Shown: piece by piece, positions 1 through 8,500 of the stretch
Layout: every line of letters starts with the position of its first letter
How positions within the stretch are numbered: position 1 is the stretch's first letter
NCBI GenBank assembly: GCA_934149005.1
Contig: CAKPDN010000003.1
Span: forward strand, 62,001-126,000
DNA length: 64,000 bases
Reading direction: 5' to 3'
Origin: an uncultured Clostridia bacterium
GTDB taxonomy: Bacteria; Bacillota; Clostridia; TANB77; CAG-508
Notes under the pieces: generated by a model
What the model was told of the DNA's origin: nothing
Databases searched by the model: none
The model's input: the letters and a program-made list of their open reading frames with translations, nothing else
Translations under genes and position numbers: made by a program

Positions 1-261
1 GATTTAGCATTATTGGTTGATAAAAATATGACATCAAAAGAAGTTGAAATGCTAATTAAGAAAAAAGCTGGAAAATTATTGTTAGATATAAATGTATTTG
101 ATGTTTATGAAGGTAAAAATATTGATTCTAATAAGAGAAGTATTGCATATTCTTTGACATTTGGTACACCTGATAGAACTTTAAATGATGAAGAAATTAA
201 TACTATTTTGGATAATATTATTAAAGATTTGGAAAATAAAGGTTTAGAAATAAGAAAATAG
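1..261 (+). CDS. pheT: Phenylalanine--tRNA ligase beta subunit, C-terminal end (partial)
   Basis: The gene runs in from upstream of the window; 86 codons are visible, beginning DLALLVDK. They form the ferredoxin-fold anticodon-binding (FDX-ACB) domain that closes PheT: the motifs KLLLDINVFDVYEG and LTFGTPDRTLNDEEI match the family closely. In the cell the beta subunit pairs with PheS to charge tRNA-Phe; this domain contacts the tRNA anticodon. The stop is followed after about 20 bases by a separate promoter, so the next gene is transcribed independently. Confidence 0.93.
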   Translation, partial: DLALLVDKNMTSKEVEMLIKKKAGKLLLDINVFDVYEGKNIDSNKRSIAYSLTFGTPDRTLNDEEINTILDNIIKDLENKGLEIRK

Positions 262-282
262 AAACGTTATTAAGTGAATTCC

Positions 283-311
283 TTGACAAAAAGGCAACAT
301 ATTGATAATAT
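283..311 (+). promoter_or_regulatory. Sigma-A type promoter upstream of yqeG
   Basis: TTGACA (283-288) and TAATAT (306-311) are separated by 17 bases, a near-consensus housekeeping promoter, about 40 bases before the yqeG start. Confidence 0.75.
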
Positions 312-352
312 TATTTAAGCACAAAACAAAAGAAATAAGGAGAATAAATATA

Positions 353-871
353 ATGAAAACATTATATCCCAATATATATTTGAAAAAAGTAGAAGAAATA
401 ACAATACAGATGCTAATAAAAAACAGAATAAAACTATTGATATTAGATGTAGACAACACACTAATAGACTACTATAAAAACCTATCAGAAGAAGTAATAA
501 ATTGGACAAAAGAAATGAAAGGACAAGGCATAAAACTATATATATTATCAAATACAAATGACAAAAAAAAGGTAGAAACAATAGCAAACAAATTAGATAT
601 ACAATACAGACATTTTGCCATGAAACCACTAAAAAAAGGATTTAAATATATACAAAAACAAACTAATATAAAATCAGAAAACATAGCTGTAGTAGGAGAT
701 CAAATATTTACAGATGTAGTAGGCGGAAATAGATGTAAAATGTTCACAATACTAGTAGATCCAATAAATAAAGAAAAAGACTATTGGTATACAGCATGGA
801 AAAGACCAATAGAAAACAAAATAAAAAATAAATATAAAACAAAAGAGGAGAAAAATAACGATGTATATTAA
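353..871 (+). CDS. yqeG: YqeG family HAD IIIA-type phosphatase
   Basis: A 172-residue haloacid dehalogenase-superfamily phosphatase. HAD motif I is LDVDNT with Asp32 and Asp34, the Ser/Thr motif is LSNT, and motif IV is VVGDQIFTD; the short length without a cap domain is typical of YqeG. I chose the ATG at 353 because AAGGAG lies 11 bases upstream; a longer in-frame version from 302 lacks a good ribosome site. The gene overlaps the next start by 11 bases, so the two are probably co-translated. The physiological substrate of this family is not settled. Confidence 0.85.
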   Translation: MKTLYPNIYLKKVEEITIQMLIKNRIKLLILDVDNTLIDYYKNLSEEVINWTKEMKGQGIKLYILSNTNDKKKVETIANKLDIQYRHFAMKPLKKGFKYIQKQTNIKSENIAVVGDQIFTDVVGGNRCKMFTILVDPINKEKDYWYTAWKRPIENKIKNKYKTKEEKNNDVY

Positions 872-1613
872 TGAAACACATATAGGATATTATGCAATTG
901 TAGCAATAATTGGACTTTTTGTTGGAATGTTTGTGGATTGGATGAACAAAAGATTACCAGAATACAAAAAAGTATTTTCAAAAGAGATATTTACAGAATA
1001 CTTTGCAGAATTCAAACCAAACTATATATTAATGATAACAACATCAGTGATTTATATAGGATTAGTATATTTTTATGGAATACGAAGTACATTTATAGCA
1101 AATTTAGATTTAATTAAATTTATGATAATAACACCAATGTTATTATCCGCATTTGTAATAGATTTCAAACTTCAAATAATTCCAAACAGATTAAATTTAA
1201 CAATGTTTGAAATTGGATTAGTAATAGCATTTCTATATGGATTATCAGATGTAGCAATAACAATAAACATGGCATTAGGAATGTTAGCTGGAGCAGGTAT
1301 ATTTTTACTCATTACATTAGTTGGTGGAGCTATATATGGAAAAGAAGCAATGGGATTTGGTGATGTAAAACTAATGGGAGCATTAGGGTTATATTTTGGA
1401 TTATCAAATATAATAGTAATAACACTACTATCTTTTCTAATAGGAGCAATATTAAGCATATTATTATTAGCTACAAAAATCAAAAAAATGGATGAATACA
1501 TACCGTTTGGACCATTTATAGTTTTAGGAACATTTATAAGTATTTTTATACCATTTGAAATAATAAAAAATGTTTTATTAGAAATATTTACATTGGGACT
1601 ATATCAAGGATAA
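861..1613 (+). CDS. Prepilin peptidase (A24 family aspartic protease)
   Basis: A polytopic membrane protein of 250 residues with about seven hydrophobic segments. The two A24 aspartates are visible: Asp101 in VIDFKLQIIPN and Asp168 in GFGDVKLMG. The family cleaves the leader of type IV prepilin-like proteins at the cytoplasmic membrane face. The N-terminal Cys4 methylase motif of classical PilD is absent, so it is probably a peptidase only. It is physically unlinked to the pilus-like operon at 39-52 kb but is the only candidate processing enzyme in this window. It overlaps the end of yqeG. Confidence 0.85.
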   Translation: MYINETHIGYYAIVAIIGLFVGMFVDWMNKRLPEYKKVFSKEIFTEYFAEFKPNYILMITTSVIYIGLVYFYGIRSTFIANLDLIKFMIITPMLLSAFVIDFKLQIIPNRLNLTMFEIGLVIAFLYGLSDVAITINMALGMLAGAGIFLLITLVGGAIYGKEAMGFGDVKLMGALGLYFGLSNIIVITLLSFLIGAILSILLLATKIKKMDEYIPFGPFIVLGTFISIFIPFEIIKNVLLEIFTLGLYQG

Positions 1614-1637
1614 AATTAAGATTTGGGGGAGTTTATA

Positions 1638-2696
1638 ATGAATTCAAAACTACAATGGTTAAGAAACAAAATGTCAAGCTTAAATTTACAAGGGATGATA
1701 ATATCTAATCCAATAAATATAAAATATTTAACAAATATTGATGCAGAAGGAACTTTAATAATAACGCCAAAGGAAAATATGTATATAACTGATGGAAGAT
1801 ACATAGAATATGTACACAGTACATTAACATTATTTGATGAAATTATTGTATATGATGTAAATGATGTATCAAAGGATGATTATGAAAATATTTTTATGTT
1901 TTGTGAAAATGTAGGATTTGAAGAACACTATATATCATATGCAACTTACAAAGATTATATAAGAAAATATAAAATAAATAATTTTGTTGAAACTGAATAT
2001 ATAATAGAAAAGCAGAGAATGATAAAAGATGATGAAGAATTAAGCAACATAATAAAAGCATGTAATATAACAGATGATTGTTTTAAATACATTTTGAGCT
2101 ATATAAAACCAGGAATGACAGAAAAACAAATAGCAAAAGAAATAGAAGATTATTATACAGAAAGAACAGATGGAATATCATTTGATACAATAGTTGCTTC
2201 AGGAGAAAACTCATCAAAGCCACATGCAGTTCCTTCAAATAGAAAGATACAGGAAAAAGATATTATTACAATTGATATGGGATGCAAAGTAAATGGATAT
2301 TGTTCAGATATGACTAGAACATTTTTTGTAGGTGAACCAACAGAAGAAATGAAAAGAGTTTATGACTTAGTTTTAAATAATCAAAAATTTGCACTTGACC
2401 AATATAAAGAGGGCTGTAATACTAGACAAATTACAAAAATGGTAGAAAATGATTTTAAATTAAATGGATATGATTTAATTCATAGTTTAGGACATGGAGT
2501 TGGACTAGAAATACATGAACCACCATATATTAGTTATAGAAGTGAAACATTACTTAAAGAGAATATGGTAGTCACAGATGAACCTGGTATTTATATTCCA
2601 GGAAAATTTGGAATTAGAATAGAAGACACAGTTCAGATTACAAAATTTGGTTGTATAAGTTTAACAACTTCTGATAAAAATTATATTATAATATAA
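1638..2696 (+). CDS. Xaa-Pro peptidase family protein (M24 metallopeptidase)
   Basis: A 352-residue creatinase/prolidase-fold protein: an N-terminal creatinase-like domain (about 1-125) followed by the M24 catalytic domain. The metal ligands can be read in order: Asp in TIDMGCKVNGYCSD (two ligands), His in HSLGHGVGLEIHE, Glu in TDEPGIYIP and Glu in GIRIEDTV. It is predicted to remove N-terminal residues preceding proline. The ATG at 1638 follows a GGGGGAG ribosome site; an earlier in-frame TTG overlaps that site and is rejected. It lies immediately upstream of efp, the usual pepQ/pepP-efp arrangement in Bacillota. Confidence 0.9.
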   Translation: MNSKLQWLRNKMSSLNLQGMIISNPINIKYLTNIDAEGTLIITPKENMYITDGRYIEYVHSTLTLFDEIIVYDVNDVSKDDYENIFMFCENVGFEEHYISYATYKDYIRKYKINNFVETEYIIEKQRMIKDDEELSNIIKACNITDDCFKYILSYIKPGMTEKQIAKEIEDYYTERTDGISFDTIVASGENSSKPHAVPSNRKIQEKDIITIDMGCKVNGYCSDMTRTFFVGEPTEEMKRVYDLVLNNQKFALDQYKEGCNTRQITKMVENDFKLNGYDLIHSLGHGVGLEIHEPPYISYRSETLLKENMVVTDEPGIYIPGKFGIRIEDTVQITKFGCISLTTSDKNYIII

Positions 2697-2743
2697 TTTT
2701 TAGTAAGATATAATTTATAAATAAATCTTGATATATTAATATT

Positions 2744-2768
2744 TAAAACAGATTAATATATTTTCTTA
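2744..2768. repeat. Copy 1 of a 25-bp intergenic repeat
   Basis: The 25 bases starting TAAAACAGATTAATATATTT recur exactly at 51740-51764, followed in both copies by a similar GAAATTGTA-like tail. Both copies are intergenic and in the same orientation. The remainder of this 231-base gap holds no gene that I can see. Confidence 0.7.
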
Positions 2769-2927
2769 TTGAATTGTAGCAAAGGTTTTTGTGTAGAACA
2801 TTTATAATTTTGAAAAGGCTTGATTTTTCAAGTGATTTGTAGTAAAATATAAAAAGTATAAAAATAAAAAAGAAGTTAGAGATTAAAAAATATTAAATAG
2901 TTTCTAATAGAGAAGGGAGAAATAAAA

Positions 2928-3494
2928 ATGGCAGGAGTATACTCAGCAGGAGATTTTAGAAATGGAACAACATTTGAAATGGAAGGAAATGTATTTAGAG
3001 TAGTAGAGTTTCAACATGTAAAACCAGGAAAAGGTTCAGCATTTGTAAGAACAAAATTAAAAAATGTAATAACAGGAGCAACATTAGAAAAAACGTTTAA
3101 TCCATCTGACAAATTTCCAGGTGCAGAAATTGAAAGAAAAACAATGCAATATTTATATGAGGATGGAGACTTATATTATTTTATGGACAATGAAACATAT
3201 GACCAAATGCCTTTAAACAAAGAAACATTAGGAGATTGTTTAAAATATTTAAAAGAAAATATGGAAGTTACAATTCTATCATATAAAGGAAAAGTATTTG
3301 CAGTTGAACCACCAATATTTGTGGAATTAGAAGTTACATATACAGAACCAGGATTTGCTGGAAATACAACAACAACTTCTGGAAAACCAGCAACACTAGA
3401 AACAGGGTTAGAATTACAAGTTCCAATGTTTGTTAATATAGGAGATGTATTAAGAATAGATACAAGAACTTGTGAATATATGGAAAGAGTATAG
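2928..3494 (+). CDS. efp: Translation elongation factor P
   Basis: A 188-residue EF-P with the three beta-barrel domains of the family: KOW-like domain 1 ([35 protein letters not shown]), then two OB domains ending [16 protein letters not shown]. It rescues ribosomes stalled on polyproline stretches. The loop that is post-translationally modified in other species is KPGKGSA, with a lysine at the tip. An AGAAGGGAGA ribosome site precedes the ATG. Length and motifs are normal. Confidence 0.97.
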   Translation: MAGVYSAGDFRNGTTFEMEGNVFRVVEFQHVKPGKGSAFVRTKLKNVITGATLEKTFNPSDKFPGAEIERKTMQYLYEDGDLYYFMDNETYDQMPLNKETLGDCLKYLKENMEVTILSYKGKVFAVEPPIFVELEVTYTEPGFAGNTTTTSGKPATLETGLELQVPMFVNIGDVLRIDTRTCEYMERV

Positions 3495-3566
3495 GAATTT
3501 TGAAAAATAATAAAAATAATATTTTCAAAATGAAATATACATACTAAGAAGGGAAAATGTGAAATC

Positions 3567-3908
3567 ATGAGTGATTTAAATGAACAATTAGAAAAACTTT
3601 TAAAAGAAATGAAGGAAATTAAAAAAAATCAAACAGTAATGACTGAAAAAATGGAAAAAATGCAACAGGTGATTGACCACATAGAAAGTGACATATATTC
3701 TGATGAAGGTTTTGATTTTGAAATTGTTTGTCCTTATTGTGAAAATGAATTTGTTATTGAAGCAGATGAAGACAAACATGAAGTTAAATGTCCAGAATGT
3801 AAAAATATAATAGAATTAGATTGGTCAGGAGATTTTGATGATGAATGTTCAGGACATTGTCATGGATGTTCAGGCTGTGGAAATTCTGATGAAGATGATG
3901 ATATGTAA
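3567..3908 (+). CDS. Small coiled-coil, zinc-ribbon acidic protein (function unknown)
   Basis: A 113-residue protein with an N-terminal coiled coil (residues 1-45, rich in E/K/M), a zinc ribbon made of CPYC and CPEC, and a second cysteine/histidine cluster CSGHCHGCSGCG before a very acidic tail. This resembles the CD1247-like zinc-ribbon proteins common in Clostridia, but no function is established. It follows efp by 72 bases and ends at a strong terminator, so it probably forms the last cistron of the efp unit. The metal-binding role is inferred from the cysteine spacing only. Confidence 0.7.
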   Translation: MSDLNEQLEKLLKEMKEIKKNQTVMTEKMEKMQQVIDHIESDIYSDEGFDFEIVCPYCENEFVIEADEDKHEVKCPECKNIIELDWSGDFDDECSGHCHGCSGCGNSDEDDDM

Positions 3909-3915
3909 AATGAGG

Positions 3916-3952
3916 AAAAAGGATTTTAAAAAATGTCCTTTTTTCTTTTTTT
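3916..3952 (+). terminator. Rho-independent terminator after the zinc-ribbon gene
   Basis: Stem AAAAAGGA (3916-3923) pairs with TCCTTTTT (3936-3943), followed by a T-rich tract. Confidence 0.7.
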
Positions 3953-3956
3953 ATTG

Positions 3957-4546
3957 TTAAAAAAATCCTAAAGGATTACAATATTCATTGTTTATCCTAA
4001 AACCGCAAATGAAGGTGGCAACCTGTAGTTGCACCATTTGTGGATTTGCCAGAACTATCAAAGTAAGGATTTCCAGAAATACCATAAACATATTTAGGAC
4101 CGAACATATCCAATTACTTGACCTTGTTTTACAAAATCTCCAATATATACTATAAAATTAGGAGACACATGGCAATAACTAACTTTATAATTATCAAATG
4201 AAAGAGTAATAGTATATCCCCCAGCACCCAAAAAAGAACAAAAAGTAATTTCACCATCAGCAATTGCAATTAATTTGGTACCTTCTGGTGCAGGAATATC
4301 AACGCCATAATGAAAACTGGAGGCTCCACTGGTGGGTGCATTTCTTTTACCAAAATATGAGCTTATACTTGTATAACCAGGAATAGGCCAGACAAATCCA
4401 TTAGGGTTAAATTCAATTATTTCTTTATTTGGAGAATCAGAATTATTGAAATTTCCGCTTTTAATGATTGGAATAAAAAATATAGAAATAAAAATAGAAA
4501 ATAGAATTGTTAATAATAAAAATTTTTGAAATAAATTTAAAATAAT
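3957..4546 (-). CDS. M23 family metallopeptidase, two +1 frameshifts at CGG codons
   Basis: A LytM-type cell-wall endopeptidase read in three frames. An N-terminal membrane anchor is followed by the M23 domain: VWPIPGYTSISSYFGKR, the zinc ligands H and D in HYGVDIPAP, and the HxH in CHLHL. The literal frame stops shortly after GYV. Skipping the C of the CGG at 4102-4100 restores a further 32 codons through HLHL; skipping the C of a second CGG at 4005-4003 restores the family ending GFRINNEYCNPLGFF and a stop at 3957. The joined product is about 195 residues. No ATG, GTG or TTG lies in frame upstream; an ATT at 4546 sits six bases behind AAGGA and is the best guess for the start. It could instead be a decaying pseudogene, but two identical lesions that both repair cleanly argue otherwise. 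Confidence 0.7.
4003..4005 (-). other. Putative +1 recoding site (CGG), M23 site 2
   Basis: In the already shifted frame the codons are CAT TTG CGG TTT TAG. Dropping the C gives GGT TTT AGG ATA AAC, i.e. HLHLGFRIN, as expected at the end of an M23 domain. Confidence 0.65.
4100..4102 (-). other. Putative +1 recoding site (CGG), M23 site 1
   Basis: The literal frame reads GGA TAT GTT CGG TCC TAA. Dropping the C gives GGT CCT AAA TAT, continuing the M23 domain for 32 more codons. Confidence 0.7.
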
Positions 4547-4626
4547 ATCACATCCTTGACTAAAATATTGTAATAAAATTTATAACATAAAATTTACATA
4601 AAAACAAGAGTAAATTAAAAAAAATA

Positions 4627-4655
4627 TTGACATTATATAAAATTATTAGTAAAAT
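4627..4655 (+). promoter_or_regulatory. Promoter upstream of the double-DUF881 gene
   Basis: TTGACA (4627-4632), a 17-base spacer and TAAAAT (4650-4655), 34 bases before the start codon. Confidence 0.65.
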
Positions 4656-4688
4656 ATTTTTAATATTGAATGCAAAGGAAAAAAGAAA

Positions 4689-5708
4689 ATGAAAGAAAAA
4701 AACAACGGAATAACAATAATATCACTTATTTTAATAATAATAGCAATATTTTTAATAATAACAATATTAATTACATCAAAATTTTTTGAGAAGATATCTA
4801 TAAGAATAGACATAGCATATAAAACTATTACAAAACAAATAGATGTAGAAAAAGAAATAGATGAAAATGAAAAATTGATGGGAATAACAGATGTAACGGG
4901 AGAAGGAATAACAATAAATATATTAGATGGAAAAGATTTAATACATCAAGAAGATATGATAATACTTATAGATGAATTAAAAAATTCAGGAAGTCAAGCA
5001 ATATCAATTAATGAAAAAAGGATAACAAATTCTACATATTTATATTGTGATGGAACAGTTATATTAATAGATGGGGTCAAAATTGGAAATCCGTTTAGTA
5101 TAAAAGCGATAGGAGATAAAGAAACAATATATGGAGCACTTACTAGAAACAAGGGATATCTTGAAACATTAAAAAAAGATGGTATAGAAATTAATGTAGA
5201 AAAAAGTGATAATATAAAAATTTCAAAAACAAATAAAGAAAATTTATTAAACTATGATACAAATAAAAGTAATATAGGAAAACTATATTTATCAAATCAA
5301 TTAATAGGAAAATCAGCAGCAATAGGGAAAGGCATAGAAATTTTAATAGAGGAAAATTCAACTAAATTATCTGCACTTTCATTTTTACAAATTGTTAATG
5401 ATTTAAATTCAGCAGGAGCTGAAGCTATATCTATTAATGGACAAAGAGTTACTACGATGACAGATATGATGGATATTAGCAATACATATGTGTTGATAAA
5501 TAGTATACCTATAAAAGGACCTTTTATAATAGATGTAATAGGAAATCAAGATAAAATAGAGGAAGTATTAAACTATAATAATTCTTATATAACAAAAATA
5601 AGAAACAAGGGAAATAATATATATTTACAGAGAATAAATTGTATTAAAATAGAAAAATATATTCAAAAAAAAGACCAAAATAAAATGTTAATAAATTATT
5701 TAAAATAG
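4689..5708 (+). CDS. Membrane-anchored protein with two tandem DUF881 domains
   Basis: A 339-residue protein with one N-terminal membrane helix (about residues 9-30) and two copies of the DUF881 fold. Copy 1 contains GEGITINILDGKDL, IHQEDMIILIDELKNSGSQAI and SIKAIGDKETI; copy 2 contains GKGIEILIEE, LSFLQIVNDLNSAGAEAI, SINGQRVT and FIIDVIGNQDKIEEVL. Single-copy DUF881 proteins (YlxX/YlxW type) sit near division genes in other Bacillota; their role is unknown. The duplication is the unusual point here. It has its own promoter and stands alone between an M23 peptidase gene and tRNA-Trp. Confidence 0.75.
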   Translation: MKEKNNGITIISLILIIIAIFLIITILITSKFFEKISIRIDIAYKTITKQIDVEKEIDENEKLMGITDVTGEGITINILDGKDLIHQEDMIILIDELKNSGSQAISINEKRITNSTYLYCDGTVILIDGVKIGNPFSIKAIGDKETIYGALTRNKGYLETLKKDGIEINVEKSDNIKISKTNKENLLNYDTNKSNIGKLYLSNQLIGKSAAIGKGIEILIEENSTKLSALSFLQIVNDLNSAGAEAISINGQRVTTMTDMMDISNTYVLINSIPIKGPFIIDVIGNQDKIEEVLNYNNSYITKIRNKGNNIYLQRINCIKIEKYIQKKDQNKMLINYLK

Positions 5709-5711
5709 TAC

Positions 5712-5740
5712 TTGCCAAAATAAAAAAACTGTGTTAATAT
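5712..5740 (+). promoter_or_regulatory. Promoter of tRNA-Trp
   Basis: TTGCCA (5712-5717), a 17-base spacer and TAATAT (5735-5740), 31 bases before the tRNA. Confidence 0.6.
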
Positions 5741-5771
5741 TATAAATGTCTTTTCAAAAGACATTTTAGAT

Positions 5772-5846
5772 AGGGGTATAGTGTCAATGGTAGCACATCG
5801 GTCTCCAAAACCGCCTGTGAGGGTTCGAGTCCTTCTACCCCTGCCA
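5772..5846 (+). tRNA. tRNA-Trp (anticodon CCA)
   Basis: A cloverleaf can be folded by hand: acceptor AGGGGTA/TACCCCT, D arm GTGT/GCAC with loop CAATGGTA, anticodon loop CTCCAAA giving CCA, T arm GAGGG/CCTTC with loop TTCGAGT, discriminator G and an encoded CCA end. Confidence 0.93.
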
Positions 5847-5869
5847 TATAAAAATTAAATATATTATGA

Positions 5870-6100
5870 TGAAAAAGAAAAAGTGCTATAAATTTTATTT
5901 TAGAGAGCAAGTAAAAAGCTGAAATACTTGTAATAAGATAAGCATGGGGAGCTTTGGAGTAATAACAAATTAAGGTGCTTAAGATTTAAACTTTTAAATT
6001 TAAATTTTAGGAATTAGGGTGGAAACGCGGAACTAAACTTTCGTCCCTAGCTATAATAGGTAATAGCTAGGAATGAAAGTTTTTTAGTTATTATTAAAAG
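5870..6100 (+). promoter_or_regulatory. T-box leader of glyS
   Basis: The conserved T-box element AGGGTGGAAACGCGG is at 6016-6030, preceded by an AGAGAG stem-I motif near 5912. A strong terminator hairpin (6036-6086: AAACTTTCGTCCCTAGCTA against TAGCTAGGAATGAAAGTTT, then a T-run) can alternate with the antiterminator through the CCCT. The gene downstream implies uncharged tRNA-Gly as the ligand; I could not place the specifier codon with certainty, although a GGA occurs near 5957. Confidence 0.88.
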
Positions 6101-6111
6101 GAGGAATTTTT

Positions 6112-7494
6112 ATGTTAAAATCAATGGACACGTTAGTTACATTATGCAAAAACAGAGGATTTATATATCCAGGATCAGAAATTTATGGAGGGTTAGCAAA
6201 TACTTGGGACTATGGACCATTAGGTAATGAATTAAAAAACAATGTAAAAGCTGCTTGGAGAAAAAAATTTATACAAGAACAACCAAACATAGTGGGATTA
6301 GATGCTGCAATATTAATGAACCCTGAAACTTGGGTAGCATCAGGACATATAGGTGGTTTCTCAGATCCATTAATAGATTGTAAAGAATGTAAAACAAGAC
6401 ATAGAGCAGATAAATTAATAGAAGAATGGGCACATGAAAATGGAAAAGATATGATTGCAGATGGAATGTCAGATAAAGAGTTGATAGACTTTATAGTAGA
6501 AAATAAAATACCATGTCCATCATGTGGAAAAACAAATTTTACTGATATTAGAAAATTTAATTTAATGTTTAAAACATTTCAAGGTGTAACAGAAGATACA
6601 ACGTCAACAGTTTATTTAAGACCAGAAACAGCACAAGGAATATTTGTAGATTTTAAAAATGTTTTACGTACATCAAGAAAAAAGATGCCAATGGGCATTG
6701 CACAAATAGGTAAAGCATTTAGAAATGAAATAACTCCAGGAAACTTTACATTTAGAACTAGAGAATTTGAGCAAATGGAACTTGAATTTTTCTGTAAACC
6801 AGGAACAGATTTAGAATGGCATAAATATTGGAAAGATTATTGTGAAAACTTCTTATTAAATTTAGGAATAAAGAAAGAAAATATTAGGTTAAGAGACCAT
6901 TCACCGGAAGAATTAGTATTTTATAGTAAAGCAACAACAGATATAGAATTTGCATTTCCATTTGGATGGGGAGAATTATGGGGAATTGCTGATAGAACAG
7001 ATTATGACTTAACACAACATATTAATCATTCAAAACAAGATTTATCATATCAAGACCCAGAAACAAACGAAAGATATATACCATATGTTATAGAGCCATC
7101 ATTAGGAGCAGACAGAGTTGTTTTAGCATTTTTATGCAATAGTTATGATGAAGAAGAGATAGCAGAAGGTGACACAAGAGTTGTATTACATTTACATCCA
7201 GCCTTAGCTCCATACAAAGTTGCAGTTCTTCCATTATCTAAAAAATTATCAGAAAAATCACAAGAAGTATATTCAAAATTATCTAAAAAATTCATGTGTG
7301 ATTATGATGAGGCCGGAAGTATAGGAAAACGTTACAGAAGAGAGGATGAAATAGGGACACCATATTGTGTAACTATTGATTTTGATACATTAGAAGATGA
7401 ATCTGTAACTATAAGAGATAGAGATACAATGGAACAAGTTAGAGTTAAAATTGATGAGTTAGAAGATTGGATTACAAAAAAAGTCGAATTTTAG
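6112..7494 (+). CDS. glyS: Glycine--tRNA ligase, single-chain (alpha2) type
   Basis: A 460-residue class II aminoacyl-tRNA synthetase of the eukaryote/archaea-like dimeric type found in many Bacillota. Visible: the N-terminal [20 protein letters not shown], the zinc-binding CKEC/CPSCG insert, motif 2 ([21 protein letters not shown]), motif 3 ([12 protein letters not shown]) and the C-terminal anticodon-binding domain starting [14 protein letters not shown]. It charges tRNA-Gly with glycine. An AAGGAGG site precedes the ATG, and expression is controlled by the T-box leader. Confidence 0.97.
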   Translation: MLKSMDTLVTLCKNRGFIYPGSEIYGGLANTWDYGPLGNELKNNVKAAWRKKFIQEQPNIVGLDAAILMNPETWVASGHIGGFSDPLIDCKECKTRHRADKLIEEWAHENGKDMIADGMSDKELIDFIVENKIPCPSCGKTNFTDIRKFNLMFKTFQGVTEDTTSTVYLRPETAQGIFVDFKNVLRTSRKKMPMGIAQIGKAFRNEITPGNFTFRTREFEQMELEFFCKPGTDLEWHKYWKDYCENFLLNLGIKKENIRLRDHSPEELVFYSKATTDIEFAFPFGWGELWGIADRTDYDLTQHINHSKQDLSYQDPETNERYIPYVIEPSLGADRVVLAFLCNSYDEEEIAEGDTRVVLHLHPALAPYKVAVLPLSKKLSEKSQEVYSKLSKKFMCDYDEAGSIGKRYRREDEIGTPYCVTIDFDTLEDESVTIRDRDTMEQVRVKIDELEDWITKKVEF

Positions 7495-7557
7495 TGGACT
7501 TTTTACTAGAATGCTGATATAATTAACACATAATCTTTTGATTAAGGAGGGCTAATT

Positions 7558-8064
7558 ATGTTCAGCACAATGATTGAGAATCGGATAACAGGATTTGAAT
7601 TTTATCCTGAATTCGAAAAAGATGATGGCGTAGAACTACTAAAGGCACTAAAAATTGAATTTTTAGAGAAAGGAAGGGTAATATCTGAAACAACAATTGA
7701 AAATGTAAAAAAGGAAGAAGCTGAAAGATTACAGGAACAATTGCTCTATAATGTAATAATGAATTTAAACATTACAAAGGATCGAAATGAAGCCGAGAAA
7801 CTTGCAAAAAAAGCCAAAACGTTGGGGATTGTTAATATGTTTAAAATCCAAAGTTGCGGAGAAAATGGTATTGTAATAGACTTTATTAAGAGCGGTAGTT
7901 TTGCTGTAAGCTCTCAGATTACAAATGTATCTGAATCAGAATTAAAAGTGATTGAAGATATACTTTCAGATAACACAGAAACCAACTTGAAATGTACTAG
8001 ACAGTGCGAAGCTGTTACTTTTCTTGATTTGTTAGCAGTGATTGATCAAAGAACTAATAAATAG
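7558..8064 (+). CDS. Orphan hypothetical protein containing an in-frame CGG codon
   Basis: I do not recognise this 168-residue protein. It is soluble, charged, with no clear transmembrane segment; a helical N-terminal half and a C-terminal part with three cysteines. It has a strong AAGGAGGG ribosome site and its own terminator, so it looks like an expressed single gene. Base and codon use differ from its neighbours: less AT-rich, with CGA and AGG codons and, at codon 9, an in-frame CGG (7582-7584). Reading that CGG with a +1 skip would give GGA TAA, an immediate stop, so either CGG is decoded as a sense codon here or the gene is not made full length. Recent acquisition is likely. Confidence 0.6.
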   Translation: MFSTMIENRITGFEFYPEFEKDDGVELLKALKIEFLEKGRVISETTIENVKKEEAERLQEQLLYNVIMNLNITKDRNEAEKLAKKAKTLGIVNMFKIQSCGENGIVIDFIKSGSFAVSSQITNVSESELKVIEDILSDNTETNLKCTRQCEAVTFLDLLAVIDQRTNK

Positions 8065-8068
8065 GCCC

Positions 8069-8105
8069 AGCAGGTCAATGATTTTTTCATTGACCTGCTT
8101 TTTAT
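8069..8105 (+). terminator. Strong terminator after the orphan gene
   Basis: A 13-bp stem: AGCAGGTCAATGA against TCATTGACCTGCT, followed by TTTTTAT. Confidence 0.9.
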
Positions 8106-8161
8106 AATAAAAATTTGAGATTTCAAAGCTCTTCTCTTTTTTGTAATTTTAAAATTAAAAT

Positions 8162-8350
8162 TTAATTAAATAAATTTCTTTCATATAAATCTTCTATATA
8201 CACATCTTTTTCTTCAAAATTATCAACAAAACCAACCTTCACAATATCGTTAGAATCATCTATTCCTTGAATCCATACAGGTCTATCATTATAAAAAATA
8301 TCACATTTTTCCTTGTTATCTAAAATAGAATGAACTCGTTTTAAATCCAT
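8162..8350 (-). CDS. sspH: H-type small acid-soluble spore protein
   Basis: A 62-residue protein that aligns with the SspH family: N-terminal MDLKRVHSILDNKEKCDI, then YNDRPVWIQGID (family pattern YNGxPVWIExVD) and a C-terminal EDLYE-like end. SspH-type proteins are made in the forespore and stored in the spore core. A good AGGAGGG site precedes the ATG on the minus strand. It is monocistronic and diverges from the envelope cluster. Confidence 0.85.
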   Translation of the reverse strand: MDLKRVHSILDNKEKCDIFYNDRPVWIQGIDDSNDIVKVGFVDNFEEKDVYIEDLYERNLFN

Positions 8351-8452
8351 AAAAATCCCTCCTAAATATTTTAATAAAATTATATCCAGAATAAAATAAA
8401 ATATAACTAATAATTATAATTTTATTAATTGTTAATAAGTATACATAAAAAG

Positions 8453-8481
8453 TTGAAATAATCTTTTCAATATGGTATAAT
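8453..8481 (+). promoter_or_regulatory. Promoter of the chain-length/BY-kinase gene
   Basis: TTGAAA (8453-8458), a 17-base spacer and consensus TATAAT (8476-8481), 20 bases before the ATG. Confidence 0.7.
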
Positions 8482-8500
8482 TTAACATAGGTGATGTTTA

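Noticed and set aside
3176..3568. Long antisense open frames, for example opposite efp, tig (17172-17798), asd/GT2 and the GT4 gene
   Set aside because: They mirror strongly coding genes on the other strand, have low-complexity leucine/phenylalanine/serine content and no ribosome sites; they are shadows of AT-rich coding sequence.
3957..4546. Calling the M23 region a plain decayed pseudogene
   Set aside because: Both breaks are the same kind (CGG, +1) and the rest of the domain is intact, so the recoding reading explains more, though a pseudogene is not excluded.
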